Counted from the first letter of the stretch, positions 1 through 8,162 are shown. The stretch is 64,000 nucleotides of DNA from JAFAGX01 sp035624215 (GCA_035624215.1 DASPRY010000129.1:1-64000); one strand, 5' to 3'. Translations and numbers: made by a program. Notes: generated by a model from the letters alone, not told the origin.

Positions 1-704
1 TCCGCAGCCAAAAACGCTAGATGCCCCTGCCTTCGAAACTCCTCGTCCAGCCCGACCAGATACTTGGGAAAAATTCCGCCGAGTCCGGACAGCAGTATCC
101 GTACGCTTTCATAGAACCCCTTCTCGCGGTTGGGCATCGGCCAGTAGGCTGTGCCTTGATCCAAAAAGACCGAGCAAAGGCGGATCAGCCAAGGATGAAT
201 CACCTCGTCTACAGGGCGGGGCTGGACAGGTCCTTCCTCGTGAGCTACGGCGCGTGCAAAACAAGCTTCGAACAGTACGCGTAGTGCAGGACGCCGGAAG
301 TCCTTAGCCAAATCGCCCTGCTCGGTGCGCCAAACAATGGTCGCCCCATCGAACTCCCGGACCCCCGGCGTAATCATCGCCCGGCGCAGCGAACTTCGGC
401 TTAGTCCCGCAAAGATCAGGAAATCGGGTTCGCGGTCAAGGACCGCGTCAACATCCACAAGTTGGATCCGTCCACGCGCCAACTCGGCCCGATAACTCGC
501 TTCGCTCATGTACGGCTCGGCGCCAAATAGCTGCGCCGCCTGTATTACCGCTTCTTCGAATGGGAGATGTTCGAAGGCATGCAGGGTGTTATGGTGAACG
601 AAGACTCCAATGGGGCCCTGCCCGGGGAGCAGGTGTGCCCCGTGTTCCACCGCGCAGCGCAATCGATCCAGACGGGATGACTTGGAAGGGCTCGGGTCGT
701 TCAT
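1..704 (-). CDS. dabA: DabA-like inorganic carbon transporter subunit (DUF2309/UPF0753), 5' part only
   Basis: The reading frame starts at the ATG at 704 and runs off the left edge, so 234 N-terminal residues are visible. The stretch PIGVFVHHNTLHAFEHLPF (residues 31-49) matches the conserved N-terminus of DUF2309 proteins. In Halothiobacillus, DabA is a zinc, beta-carbonic-anhydrase-like protein that works with the membrane subunit DabB to accumulate bicarbonate. The zinc-binding Cys/Asp/His residues lie further along and cannot be checked here. The start codon overlaps the stop of the upstream ArsR gene (ATGA), which implies translational coupling. No dabB lies upstream; if there is one it must be downstream, outside the window. 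The family call is fairly secure; the transport function is taken from the family. Confidence 0.82.
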   Translation of the reverse strand, partial: MNDPSPSKSSRLDRLRCAVEHGAHLLPGQGPIGVFVHHNTLHAFEHLPFEEAVIQAAQLFGAEPYMSEASYRAELARGRIQLVDVDAVLDREPDFLIFAGLSRSSLRRAMITPGVREFDGATIVWRTEQGDLAKDFRRPALRVLFEACFARAVAHEEGPVQPRPVDEVIHPWLIRLCSVFLDQGTAYWPMPNREKGFYESVRILLSGLGGIFPKYLVGLDEEFRRQGHLAFLAA

Positions 705-1057
705 CGACGTGTGACGAGACGGGATTTCGGCGCCTCCCTCGCGACTTCTTTCAGCATGTTCACGGTGGTATTGAGTTGAGCGTAAAAATAGCGGCGCAGA
801 ATATCGAGGACCTCGATCAGGGCACGATCGCGGATCGAATAGTAAACTTGATTGCCCACCTTCCGGCTTACTACGATCTGCTTCGCCCGAAGGACCGCCA
901 GATGTTGCGAGGCGTTGGCCTGCTCGATCCCCAGCTTTTCAATCAGCTTTCCGGCCGACAGCTCGCCTTCGCGCAAGAGTTCGACCATGGCGATCCGAGT
1001 CGGATTTGCGAGTCCTTGAAAGATCTCACTCTTGAACTGTCGTAAGGTATCGCTCAT
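701..1057 (-). CDS. ArsR/SmtB-family winged-helix repressor
   Basis: This 118-residue protein has the compact ArsR fold: an N-terminal helix with LANPTRIAMVELL (residues 16-28), a helix-turn-helix around residues 35-58 with the typical ASQHLAVL recognition helix, and a beta wing around residues 60-75. The usual ELCVCDL metal-binding motif is absent, and there is no cysteine in the protein. It is therefore probably not a classical arsenic or zinc sensor, and its signal is unknown. The stop codon overlaps the dabA start by four bases, so it most likely controls that gene and itself. An inverted repeat just upstream (1064-1089) is a candidate operator. A gene for an unknown membrane protein is transcribed divergently from about 270 bases away. 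Confidence 0.88.
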   Translation of the reverse strand: MSDTLRQFKSEIFQGLANPTRIAMVELLREGELSAGKLIEKLGIEQANASQHLAVLRAKQIVVSRKVGNQVYYSIRDRALIEVLDILRRYFYAQLNTTVNMLKEVAREAPKSRLVTRR

Positions 1058-1063
1058 CGTAAC

Positions 1064-1089
1064 TATTAGTATATTCGCAATGTCTAATA
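1064..1089. promoter_or_regulatory. Candidate ArsR operator (inverted repeat TATTAG-N14-CTAATA)
   Basis: TATTAG at 1064-1069 and its exact complement CTAATA at 1084-1089 lie 7 to 32 bases upstream of the arsR start. The adjoining TATATT (1070-1075) and AATATA (1086-1091) also pair. Small AT-rich imperfect dyads like this are typical ArsR-family operators. Binding is inferred from position and symmetry only. Confidence 0.45.
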
Positions 1090-1328
1090 TAAGCTAGACA
1101 GAGAATCCAAAGAAGAAAATGGGCTGGTGCCCGAAGGGATTTTCTTGAAACCGTTTCCCGCCCCCAATGCTACCAGCAAGATGCAGTGTCTTGCGAAAGC
1201 GTAAGTCCGATGTGGAAACTTTGTAGTAATGCGTCCAGTATTCTGCCTAGCGAGGCCGCCTTGCTTCGGCGAAGGTTTGGATCGCGAGTATCATGTTAAG
1301 CAGGTAATGTTGGCTCTTGGGTTGACCA

Positions 1329-2027
1329 GTGACGCGGGCGAATCCAGCAATCACCTCCCCAGCAATCGACGATAAGGTTTCCGCAGGCGATCCCATTCCC
1401 CCGAAGTGTTCCGTGATTGAGGTGCACGTCGGGGAACTGAAACAGTTGTTCAATTCCATCGACCCCTCTCCCTTTCGCAATAAGGACCTGGATCGAGAGG
1501 CTGAGGAGTTCATTGTTGGCTGGGCCAAGGACTTGCCGCGCGATGCGGCCCTTGCTCTGGTCGTCGATCTTGATCGCGAGGCTGGTTTGCCGGACGAGGC
1601 AGCCGTTCTGCGCGATGCGATCCACGAGTTCTTCCGGCAACGTGCAGAAGCTTACCGGCGGCGTCTGCGCGAACTGCTTCGCCGCGGCAGGACAAGCCTC
1701 CTAATCGGCCTCACTGTGTTGGCCGTCGCCATTGCTTTGGGCGATTTTCTAGCTACGCTCATGAAGACCAGCCGCATCGGCGAGGTCCTGCGCGAAAGCC
1801 TCACCATCGGCGGCTGGGTGTCTATGTGGCGGCCGCTTGAGATTTTCTTGTATGACTGGTGGCCCATTCGCCGTGAAGCTCAACTGTCGGACCGGCTTGC
1901 GACGATGCCTGTGCGCATCAGATACCTGAACGTGACATCCCCTAACGCCTGGAGGGCTGATTGGCCAGTAGCGACGCCAGTCCGGGAGCGTTCCAAAACC
2001 GAACGCCCAGCGGATGCAGCCAGGTAG
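1329..2027 (+). CDS. Conserved membrane protein of unknown function
   Basis: The frame opens with GTG at 1329 and encodes 232 residues, with no convincing ribosome-binding site; a later start is possible. Residues 40-110 form a soluble, acidic region (SIDPSPFRNKDLDREAEEF). A basic helix follows (RRRLRELLRRGR, about 110-121), then a transmembrane segment at about 123-144. A second hydrophobic stretch at about 158-178 is rich in Trp and includes WRPLEIFLYDWWPIRREA. I recall similar two-helix proteins in proteobacteria that carry the same WRPLEIFLYDWW signature, but I know of no assigned role. It is divergent from arsR-dabA, and any link with carbon uptake is only positional. A basic helix before the membrane and cytosolic ends suggest an inner-membrane protein. 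Confidence 0.72.
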   Translation: MTRANPAITSPAIDDKVSAGDPIPPKCSVIEVHVGELKQLFNSIDPSPFRNKDLDREAEEFIVGWAKDLPRDAALALVVDLDREAGLPDEAAVLRDAIHEFFRQRAEAYRRRLRELLRRGRTSLLIGLTVLAVAIALGDFLATLMKTSRIGEVLRESLTIGGWVSMWRPLEIFLYDWWPIRREAQLSDRLATMPVRIRYLNVTSPNAWRADWPVATPVRERSKTERPADAAR

Positions 2028-2658
2028 CTGAAAGAGTCGCCAGAGCTATGCCTCGAACTTGACGTCGAAGCGGCTGCGTCGCCGATGTGACAACTAACTC
2101 CTGAGCAAGAAAGGAGGGTGAGAGTTAAACCGGAGGGAAAGGCAGGAACGCAAAACTTGGGTTTTCCGCGACGCTCCGCTTCGCACTTTACTTCTGTCAT
2201 CACGGGCAGCTTCCCAAGAGAACAATGCGAGCAACACCTTTTGGCAGCTTTCTCTTGCTATCGTGCTCGTGCTGATTGGCCCCCGCTGGCCACCATACCA
2301 GATCCTAATGAGAGGTGTGCCGCGCAGAATGTGCCGTACGCTTCGAGCCCATGTGCGCCAATAAAGGCTTTTTCGCTACTTCAACAAGAGTGCTTCCGTG
2401 CGGGCTAGGTTGTGGGCAAGTGATTGATTTCAAATGGAGATCATCGCTAACAAACCCGCTGAGGTGTGACAACTCTTAATCAGTTGACGTTTTCGTTCGC
2501 AGACGCCAAGAAAGTACGGCACTCTGTGAGACAAGCTTGTCGAAATCGAGGCAAATCTCGGCAGGCTCAGATTTTTACAACTTGGCTCCATTTTGGCTCC
2601 AATTAAAGAGGACAAAAGCAGGTAGGTTTTCGAAGCTAAGCTTTGTAGAATCAATAGA
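2028..2658. other. About 630 bases without a supported gene
   Basis: I see no open frame here with family resemblance on either strand. Short frames exist at 2118-2408 (+) and 2430-2654 (-), but neither has a recognisable motif or a good ribosome-binding site. The stretch leads into the tRNA-Phe remnant and may be decayed mobile-element flank. Confidence 0.5.
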
Positions 2659-2724
2659 TAGCTCTGGGAGAAGCCAGCCCTGAAAAGGCTGGCGTCGGCG
2701 GTTCAACTCCGTCCCTGGCCACCA
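2659..2724 (+). pseudogene. 5'-truncated tRNA-Phe(GAA) remnant
   Basis: Reading along the plus strand there is an anticodon arm CAGCC-CTGAAAA-GGCTG, whose loop carries the GAA anticodon. A variable loop GCGTC follows, then a T arm GGCGG-TTCAACT-CCGTC, the acceptor strand CCTGGCC, the discriminator A and an encoded CCA (2722-2724). A shortened D arm (TAGCTC...) precedes it. The 5' acceptor strand GGCCAGG that should sit just before 2659 is missing, so the molecule cannot form a complete acceptor stem. The remains match a bacterial tRNA-Phe. The last 34 bases recur at 5171, as expected for integrase attachment-site remnants. Confidence 0.7.
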
Positions 2725-2725
2725 T
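2691..2725 (+). repeat. Left copy of 35-bp tRNA-Phe 3'-end direct repeat (putative att site)
   Basis: This segment covers the variable loop, T arm, acceptor strand and CCA of the tRNA-Phe remnant. It matches 5171-5205 at 34 of 35 bases; the only difference is C at 2703 against T at 5183. The match starts and stops abruptly at these ends. Integrases commonly use the 3' half of a tRNA as the attachment core, which would make this one end of a 2.5 kb inserted segment. Confidence 0.6.
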
Positions 2726-2756
2726 ATCTTTCAATGGTTTAGCAAACCAGCCCGAA

Positions 2757-2784
2757 ATTTCTCACCTGTGATTTCTCACCTGTG
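2757..2784 (+). repeat. Two tandem copies of a 14-bp unit (ATTTCTCACCTGTG)
   Basis: The unit occurs at 2757-2770 and 2771-2784 without change, followed by a decayed partial third copy (GTCGCTCACCC). It lies 32 bases inside the left tRNA-derived repeat. Short direct repeats inside an attachment site can be integrase or excisionase arm sites, but this is only a suggestion. Confidence 0.5.
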
Positions 2785-3117
2785 GTCGCTCACCCGCCAT
2801 CGTGACTTCACATGAAATAGTGCGCACCGCTCAGGTCAATCCTTGGCCTCTTGTTCCCAAAACGCCTCTTCGGTTGTCAGGCGCTTGGCTTCCCACTCCT
2901 CGCGGGCTTTCTTGCTGTTGCCAACTTCGCTGTCTATATAGGAACCCACCTCCCTGTCTTCTCATCTATTTGTTTTTCTTCCGATTACAAAGACCGACAC
3001 CGGCTCGCTGTCCTTTCGCGTTCCTTGCTATTTTGAAAAATGGTGCTGAGTTTAGTCGTCCTCGAAATGCGAGTCGTAAAGGGCGAAACGCAGAAAGGCC
3101 GAGGTGCCAGGGCAGGT
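2785..3117. other. Gene-free stretch inside the tRNA-flanked island
   Basis: About 330 bases separate the tandem repeat from the 3' end of the leftward winged-helix/TPR gene. Frames run through it on the plus strand (2802-3368), but they have no motif and pass into the antisense of a real gene. No integrase or terminator was recognised. Confidence 0.45.
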
Positions 3118-4491
3118 TTAGTCGCCGATGTTGTCATGGGCGGCCGAAGGAAGTGCCATCGATCGCAGGCGTTCTGCGAACCGCGAGTCACTGCGCATGC
3201 TGTCCCACTCCGGCGCGACCGCCAGGTGCACGAGTGCCGGGTCGCGGTATGCGATGGCCTGATCAAGGCAATCGAATGCTTCATCGAGCCGGCCTGCTGC
3301 CCCATACAGAACGGCGCGGAAGAATGCCATCTTCAGCAACGCGTCGAAGTCCAGTTGCGGGTTCGTGATCTGATCCACCAGGAATCGCCTCACTCCGGAG
3401 AGGCCGGCCGTCGCGTACACCTGCTGCATGTCCGCGGTGACCTGCTTCAACACCGCCACTCTCTCTTCGGGAAAGCCCCACGCGATGGCCTGGCTGACGG
3501 TCCAGGCCGCGAATCTATTGACGTCCCCGATCTTCAAATAGACGTGGTTAATGAATTGGCACGCCAGCACATGCTTCGGGTCGATCTCAAGAGCTCGCCG
3601 AGCCCAGACTTGCGTCTCGTCGTACTTCCGCTGATACCAATACGAGATGGCGATCTGCACCAGAACGCCGGGTGATCGCGGATCGCGCGCGAGCGCCTGT
3701 TGCTTGCAACGCAGCCCATCGTCGAGCCGCCCAAGCGCTTCTTGGAGCGACCCATACTGCAGGAGCGCCTCTGTGTGATCCGGATTGATTTCGAGCGCAC
3801 GTTGCAGGCTGCGCTCCGCCGCCGTCCAGTCCCACTCGCTGAGAAAAAGGACCGTGCCAAGGGCAACCTGCGCGTCCGCCGAGGCGCTGTCCATCGCCAG
3901 CGCGCGTAAGGCAAACGCCTTCGCCTCCGCAAACGCTTCCTGGTGCGGCACCGCGCGAAACGCTGCTTGCACACACCGTGTGCGCGCCAAGCCGGCGTGC
4001 GCCGGTGCATAGGTCGGATCGATCTCGATCGCGGAACGAAAGGCGTCCATGGCGGCAGGCAGTTCGAAGTACGAGCCTGACAACAGGTGAGACCGGCCGC
4101 GGCCGACTAGCTCGTAGAGCTCGACGGGTCGCGTTATGGCGTTCGGTGTTAATGGCTTCTCGTGGGCCAGATCGCAGGTGACTGCAGCGATGAAGCGGTA
4201 CCCTGACCGCGCCACCGTTTCGACATAGATCGGCCGGTGGGCGTCCTCGCCAAGCGCCTTGCGCAGTGCTGACACGTGAACGGTGAGACCGCCTTCTTCG
4301 ACGAATGAATCGGGCCAGATGCGCCTCAGCAATTCGTCCTTCGTGACCATGCGGCCCCGCTGCTGCACCAACGCAACCAGCACAGCGTAGGCCTTCGGTG
4401 ACAAGTGGACGGCTTCCGCCCCGCGCAGGAGGCGCCGCTCTTGCACATCGAGCGTGAACTCGTCGAAATGAAATACCTCACGGCTCGCCAT
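3118..4491 (-). CDS. Winged-helix (OmpR/CadC-type) DNA-binding protein with TPR repeats
   Basis: This 457-residue protein begins with an OmpR/PhoB-type winged-helix domain (about residues 6-103). It carries the hallmarks LSPKAYAVLVALVQQRGRMVT, KDELLRRIWP and the wing motif ARSGYRF at 94-100. After a linker, residues 125-360 are tetratricopeptide-like helical repeats (for example AMDAFRSAIEIDPTYAPAHAGLA and SLQRALEINPDHTEALLQYG, read as separate repeats). CadC itself has a membrane helix between the two parts; none is visible here, so this is a soluble regulator. Such wHTH-TPR proteins are abundant in Acidobacteriota, usually without known targets. It is divergent from the DUF1579 gene 114 bases away, which may be a target. 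It lies between two tRNA-Phe-derived repeats, so it may be accessory DNA. Confidence 0.85.
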   Translation of the reverse strand: MASREVFHFDEFTLDVQERRLLRGAEAVHLSPKAYAVLVALVQQRGRMVTKDELLRRIWPDSFVEEGGLTVHVSALRKALGEDAHRPIYVETVARSGYRFIAAVTCDLAHEKPLTPNAITRPVELYELVGRGRSHLLSGSYFELPAAMDAFRSAIEIDPTYAPAHAGLARTRCVQAAFRAVPHQEAFAEAKAFALRALAMDSASADAQVALGTVLFLSEWDWTAAERSLQRALEINPDHTEALLQYGSLQEALGRLDDGLRCKQQALARDPRSPGVLVQIAISYWYQRKYDETQVWARRALEIDPKHVLACQFINHVYLKIGDVNRFAAWTVSQAIAWGFPEERVAVLKQVTADMQQVYATAGLSGVRRFLVDQITNPQLDFDALLKMAFFRAVLYGAAGRLDEAFDCLDQAIAYRDPALVHLAVAPEWDSMRSDSRFAERLRSMALPSAAHDNIGD

Positions 4492-4605
4492 CAGATTTAG
4501 GCGAATCTTAGCAAATCCTTAAGGACACGTCACGGACGGAGTCGTAGCGTTCTTTGACAAAAGGGAGCGCTTCGAGAAATGATCGCGCTTTCGTAGGAGA
4601 AGAAA

Positions 4606-5136
4606 ATGAGCATACGATGGTCGGTCGGCGTCATTCTGATCTGCGGATTCACAGCACTCTCACTCGCACAAGCTCCACCAGCGCCACCAAAGCCTGGTCC
4701 GGAACACAAGAAGTTGGAGTATTGCGTTGGCAAATGGACTGTGGAAAATGAGTTTAAAGCCAACGAGTTTGTGCCGGCCGGTAAGACTGTCGCCACCGCA
4801 ACAGCTACGTTGGGGCCGGGCGGATTCTATGTCGAGAACCGCGTTGAAGACGATTTGTGGACGACCCTCGACATCATGGCCTACGACAGCCATGCCAAGG
4901 TCTACGTATCCTATTACGCCAGCAGTGTCGGGCTCGTGGGTACCGGCACAGGAACGGTTAACGGAAATACCTGGACGTGGATGGTGGAAGACAAGATCCC
5001 GGGCAAGGTCGTCAAAGGAAGAACTACAATCACGGTATTATCGCCCACTCAGTACATAAGCAAGTATGAAATGGACGACGGAAAGGGCGGTTACACAACC
5101 ATCTTAGAAGGCAAAGCCACCAAAGTCGCGCCTTAG
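4606..5136 (+). CDS. Secreted DUF1579-family protein
   Basis: The 176-residue product starts at ATG 4606 behind a good ribosome-binding site (AGGAGAAG, 4595-4602). It opens with a signal peptide (basic N-end, hydrophobic residues 6-20, likely cut after ALSLAQA). The mature part has the DUF1579 pattern: KKLEYCVGKWTVENEF near residue 40, a GPGGFYVENRVE strand, and a repeated GTGTVNGNTWTW element. This describes a lipocalin-like beta barrel of unknown ligand. It ends 34 bases before the right tRNA-derived repeat and is divergent from the wHTH-TPR regulator. Confidence 0.8.
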   Translation: MSIRWSVGVILICGFTALSLAQAPPAPPKPGPEHKKLEYCVGKWTVENEFKANEFVPAGKTVATATATLGPGGFYVENRVEDDLWTTLDIMAYDSHAKVYVSYYASSVGLVGTGTGTVNGNTWTWMVEDKIPGKVVKGRTTITVLSPTQYISKYEMDDGKGGYTTILEGKATKVAP

Positions 5137-5170
5137 AGACGCAGGCATCCAGAGCTAACGCAAAGCCCGT

Positions 5171-5205
5171 GGCGTCGGCGGTTTAACTCCGTCCCTGGCC
5201 ACCAT
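5171..5205 (+). repeat. Right copy of 35-bp tRNA-Phe 3'-end direct repeat (putative att site)
   Basis: This repeats 2691-2725 with one mismatch and again ends in the tRNA-like CTGGCCACCA plus T. Here no anticodon arm precedes it, so only the 3' end is present. The 2,480-base spacing between copies defines the candidate inserted segment, which holds one regulator and one secreted protein but no integrase. Confidence 0.6.
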
Positions 5206-5385
5206 CATCCGAAAGGACTTACATCAATCCACCGCGAAATCCTTAAGACCAAGCCCGTTTCTGACACTCCCGAGATCAATTTACAGCGTTGATATCATCA
5301 TTTCCGTCGTTAAGTTGTCTTAGCTTGAATTCCCGGACCCAAGTTCGTGTTCCAGGATTTCGGAGAACATGCTTAGGGCACGTTA

Positions 5386-5943
5386 CTATTCGTGCTTTAC
5401 AAACCTCAGCGAAGCCGAATTCATGCAATACCGCAAGTAGGTGGGCTTGGGACCATCATCGAAAACATGACCAAGGTGAGCATCACATTCTGTGCATGAT
5501 ACTGCCGTGCGGCTCATTCCAAGGCTGCTGTCGGAAGAGTCCCGAACATTCTCTTTTGCGATCGGTGCCCAAAAACTGGGCCATCCGGTTCCCGATTCGA
5601 ACTTTGTATCCGAACTGAACAACGCATTCCCGCAGCAGATGCAGCGGTAGAGGCCTTTGTCATGCAGGTTGAAGTATGCACCGGTGAAGGCGCGTTCGGT
5701 TCCTTCCTTGCGCGTCACTTCAAACTGCAAGGGTGTCAATTGCTGCTTCCACTCGGCGTCAGTCTTGCGCACCTTCTTGACGCGGGCGGGCCCGATCTTT
5801 TCCCCGGAGTCGCTGTATTGAATGACCGTCACGGCGTCTTTGTCGTCCGACGCACGCAGTAAAGCTCCCGGCAGCAAGTCGGCTAAACCCACAGCGCCCA
5901 CTGTTGCAACCGACCTCACGAAGAATTGTCTGCGGGTCAACAT
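5386..5943 (-). CDS. msrB: Peptide-methionine (R)-S-oxide reductase with Tat-like signal
   Basis: I place the start at ATG 5943, because GGAGG sits six bases upstream and the product then begins with a twin-arginine leader (MLTRRQFFVRSVATVGAVG). A longer open frame would overlap dipZ. The 185-residue protein contains the MsrB fold: zinc cysteines at 101/104 (CICC) and 150/153 (CTEC), the GTGWPSF motif at 118-124, GHVFDDGP at 158-165, and the catalytic cysteine at 173 in RYCMNSASLRF. It reduces methionine-R-sulfoxide in oxidised proteins, here probably outside the cytoplasm. It follows dipZ by 19 bases; DipZ could supply it with electrons. Confidence 0.93.
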   Translation of the reverse strand: MLTRRQFFVRSVATVGAVGLADLLPGALLRASDDKDAVTVIQYSDSGEKIGPARVKKVRKTDAEWKQQLTPLQFEVTRKEGTERAFTGAYFNLHDKGLYRCICCGNALFSSDTKFESGTGWPSFWAPIAKENVRDSSDSSLGMSRTAVSCTECDAHLGHVFDDGPKPTYLRYCMNSASLRFVKHE

Positions 5944-5962
5944 CTGGTCCTCCAAGCCTTGG

Positions 5963-7702
5963 CTATCCAAAGGTGAATGCAAATGCCTGCACACCCGGAT
6001 CGAGGAACTCAATCTCGAATGTTCTGTCTTCCACCGGTCCCTTTTGCCGAATAAGCTGATAAAGGCGGTGCCCTTGAACCGTACCTGAGCCATTGCCGTC
6101 CGTATCGGCGCCGTGATCATCCCCCGGAGGCGTGCCGTCCAGCTTCACAGCGAAACGAACTGGCTTCCCATCTTTTGTTGTTCCCAATACCAGGTGAAGA
6201 TCTCGTGCGTGAAAGCGAAAGACGATCTTTCCGGGAGTTGTCTGCAACACTGCGCTTTCCTCGCCAACTTTCCAATTCCCGCCCAGAGCCCACTGATTAA
6301 GCGAAAGTCGCGGTTGCGGAGTGTACGTGTACCGGGAATCCCGAGCGATGCGTTCTGTCGAGGCAAAATGTTCCGCGCGGCGGTATCCAATGTAGGTCTC
6401 CGGAGAACCGACATCTCCACCGGGAGCTGCTTCTGCACCGGTGCCAGACACGATGACGATGCTTGAGGAAGACAGTTGTGCTCCGTTTTCCTTCAGCAAT
6501 TCCTGAATTACGCGTTCCGACTCGTCGTATTCTCCCTCTCCGAAATGGTGATAGCGAATTCGGCCCTTGCCATCGATGAAATAGTGAGCCGGCCAATACT
6601 CGTTGTTGAACGCCTGCCAGATCCGGTAGTCGCTGTCGATGGCAACCGGATAGGTGACCTTCAAATCGCGAACTGCTTTCTCGACGTTGGAGCGCTCTTT
6701 TTCAAACGCAAACTCCGGTGTGTGGACACCAATAACCACGAGCCCTGCGTCCTTGTATTTCGTTGCCCAGCCTTCTACATAGGGTAGGGCGCGCAGGCAG
6801 TTGATGCACGAGTACGTCCAAAAATCGATGAGCACAACCTTTCCGCGGAGGGATTTTGTGCTGAGCGGAGGGGAATTAAGCCATGCGACTGCCCCGCTCA
6901 AATCAGGCAACGGTCCCTCGTCGTCGAGCGCGGGCGAGGCTGCGGCAGCAGACGCCGCCAAGACCACCGGGCGTTCTGTATGCAGCTTGTTGATCAACTG
7001 TTCTTCGGCCTTCGCTGTGTTTACAAAAGACAACTTCGTTAGCAGCTTTGTGTCCCAGCCGAGAGCGATCGCCACAACTCCCGCGATCACAGCGACACCA
7101 AGTCCACGACGAATCCAGGCTTCAATGGAGAGCGAACGTTTTAAAGCGGAGAACACTTTACCGCCCGCAAGGAGGGCAATGCCTAGTGAAGTCGCAGCGC
7201 CCAGGGCGAAGGATAGTAGCAACAGTGACGAGCGTGTACCCGGTCCCTGGAGGGCAACGCCGGTCAGGATCAGGCCGAGAATCGGACCCGCGCATGGCGC
7301 CCAGAGCATGCCCGTCGAAATCCCGAGGACCAGCGATCGCCCGACACTGTTCGGTGGCGTCGGGGCGCCCTGCAGCTTCGCCCCAGCGCTAACGAACGGG
7401 CGACTAAACATTTCAGCGATCGAGGGAAACAGCAGACTGATTCCAAGAAGCAGGAAGATGAGCATCGCGGCATAGCGGCCACCCTGATTCAGCCGCACGA
7501 TCCAATGACCTCCGAAGGCGGCAGCAGTCGCGACAACCGCGAAGGTCAACGCCATTCCGGCAAGCAACGGTAGGCCGGATCGCCGAAATGGCTGGTCCGC
7601 ACGCGCAAAGACAAACGGCAATACTGGAAGAATGCAAGGACTGAGAATGGTCAGCACACCGCCAACAAATGCCAACAGGTAGATCAGCATCGGCCCATCC
7701 AC
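5963..7702 (-). CDS. dipZ: DipZ-type thiol reductant transporter (CcdA-thioredoxin-C-terminal domain)
   Basis: This 579-residue protein has three parts. Residues 1-225 are a CcdA/DsbD-like membrane domain with six or so helices and the two transport cysteines, C23 in LSPCILP and C137 in WAPCAGP. Residues 265-400 are a periplasmic thioredoxin-like domain with the CINC active site at 299-302 (FWTYSCINCLRALPYVE). Residues 430-579 are the beta-rich DipZ C-terminal domain. Such proteins carry electrons from cytoplasmic thioredoxin across the membrane to reduce exported disulfides. The gene immediately precedes msrB, so a likely role is recycling exported MsrB. Either Met1 or Met5 could be the start. 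Confidence 0.92.
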   Translation of the reverse strand: MDGPMLIYLLAFVGGVLTILSPCILPVLPFVFARADQPFRRSGLPLLAGMALTFAVVATAAAFGGHWIVRLNQGGRYAAMLIFLLLGISLLFPSIAEMFSRPFVSAGAKLQGAPTPPNSVGRSLVLGISTGMLWAPCAGPILGLILTGVALQGPGTRSSLLLLSFALGAATSLGIALLAGGKVFSALKRSLSIEAWIRRGLGVAVIAGVVAIALGWDTKLLTKLSFVNTAKAEEQLINKLHTERPVVLAASAAAASPALDDEGPLPDLSGAVAWLNSPPLSTKSLRGKVVLIDFWTYSCINCLRALPYVEGWATKYKDAGLVVIGVHTPEFAFEKERSNVEKAVRDLKVTYPVAIDSDYRIWQAFNNEYWPAHYFIDGKGRIRYHHFGEGEYDESERVIQELLKENGAQLSSSSIVIVSGTGAEAAPGGDVGSPETYIGYRRAEHFASTERIARDSRYTYTPQPRLSLNQWALGGNWKVGEESAVLQTTPGKIVFRFHARDLHLVLGTTKDGKPVRFAVKLDGTPPGDDHGADTDGNGSGTVQGHRLYQLIRQKGPVEDRTFEIEFLDPGVQAFAFTFG

Positions 7703-8162
7703 TCAGCGGTTTTGCGGGCTCGAAACATTTTCAGGGTCTTCCGTAAGAATTGGATTCATCGAGGCACAAGAAGTTACAGCCATTTAGCCCCGGTTCAGCC
7801 GAATCCTGCTTTAAGCATCGGGGCAGCCGGGAAACACGAACGAGGGAAACCGGTTTCCTGATCGAACTCGTGGTGCCAAGCCGCCAACGCAGGTTCGCGG
7901 GTTGGGCAGAGAAACTCAGTTCTCACGCTCAACAACGACAATTGCCAAACGCCATACGATTTCGTTGAATCCGATAATGGCTACGTGCTCTCCGGCTCGA
8001 TTGACCATCGACGTGCTGTCCCGCATCACGACTTCCTTGGTTTCACCATTCTACTTCGGCGGGGCTAGCCAACAAACGGATTCGAACCGACCCGGCGAAA
8101 CTGCGGCGACGATACGATACAATCGCTCGCATTATTCTTACAGTCGGTGTCCGGAGGGGTGC
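7703..8162. other. 460-base upstream region between divergent genes
   Basis: The stretch separates dipZ (leftward) from the dehydrogenase gene (rightward) and should contain both promoters. A TACAAT box at 8118-8123 could be a -10 element for the rightward gene, but no good -35 partner is obvious. An open frame enters from 7750 and 7902 without a ribosome-binding site or family resemblance. Confidence 0.4.
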
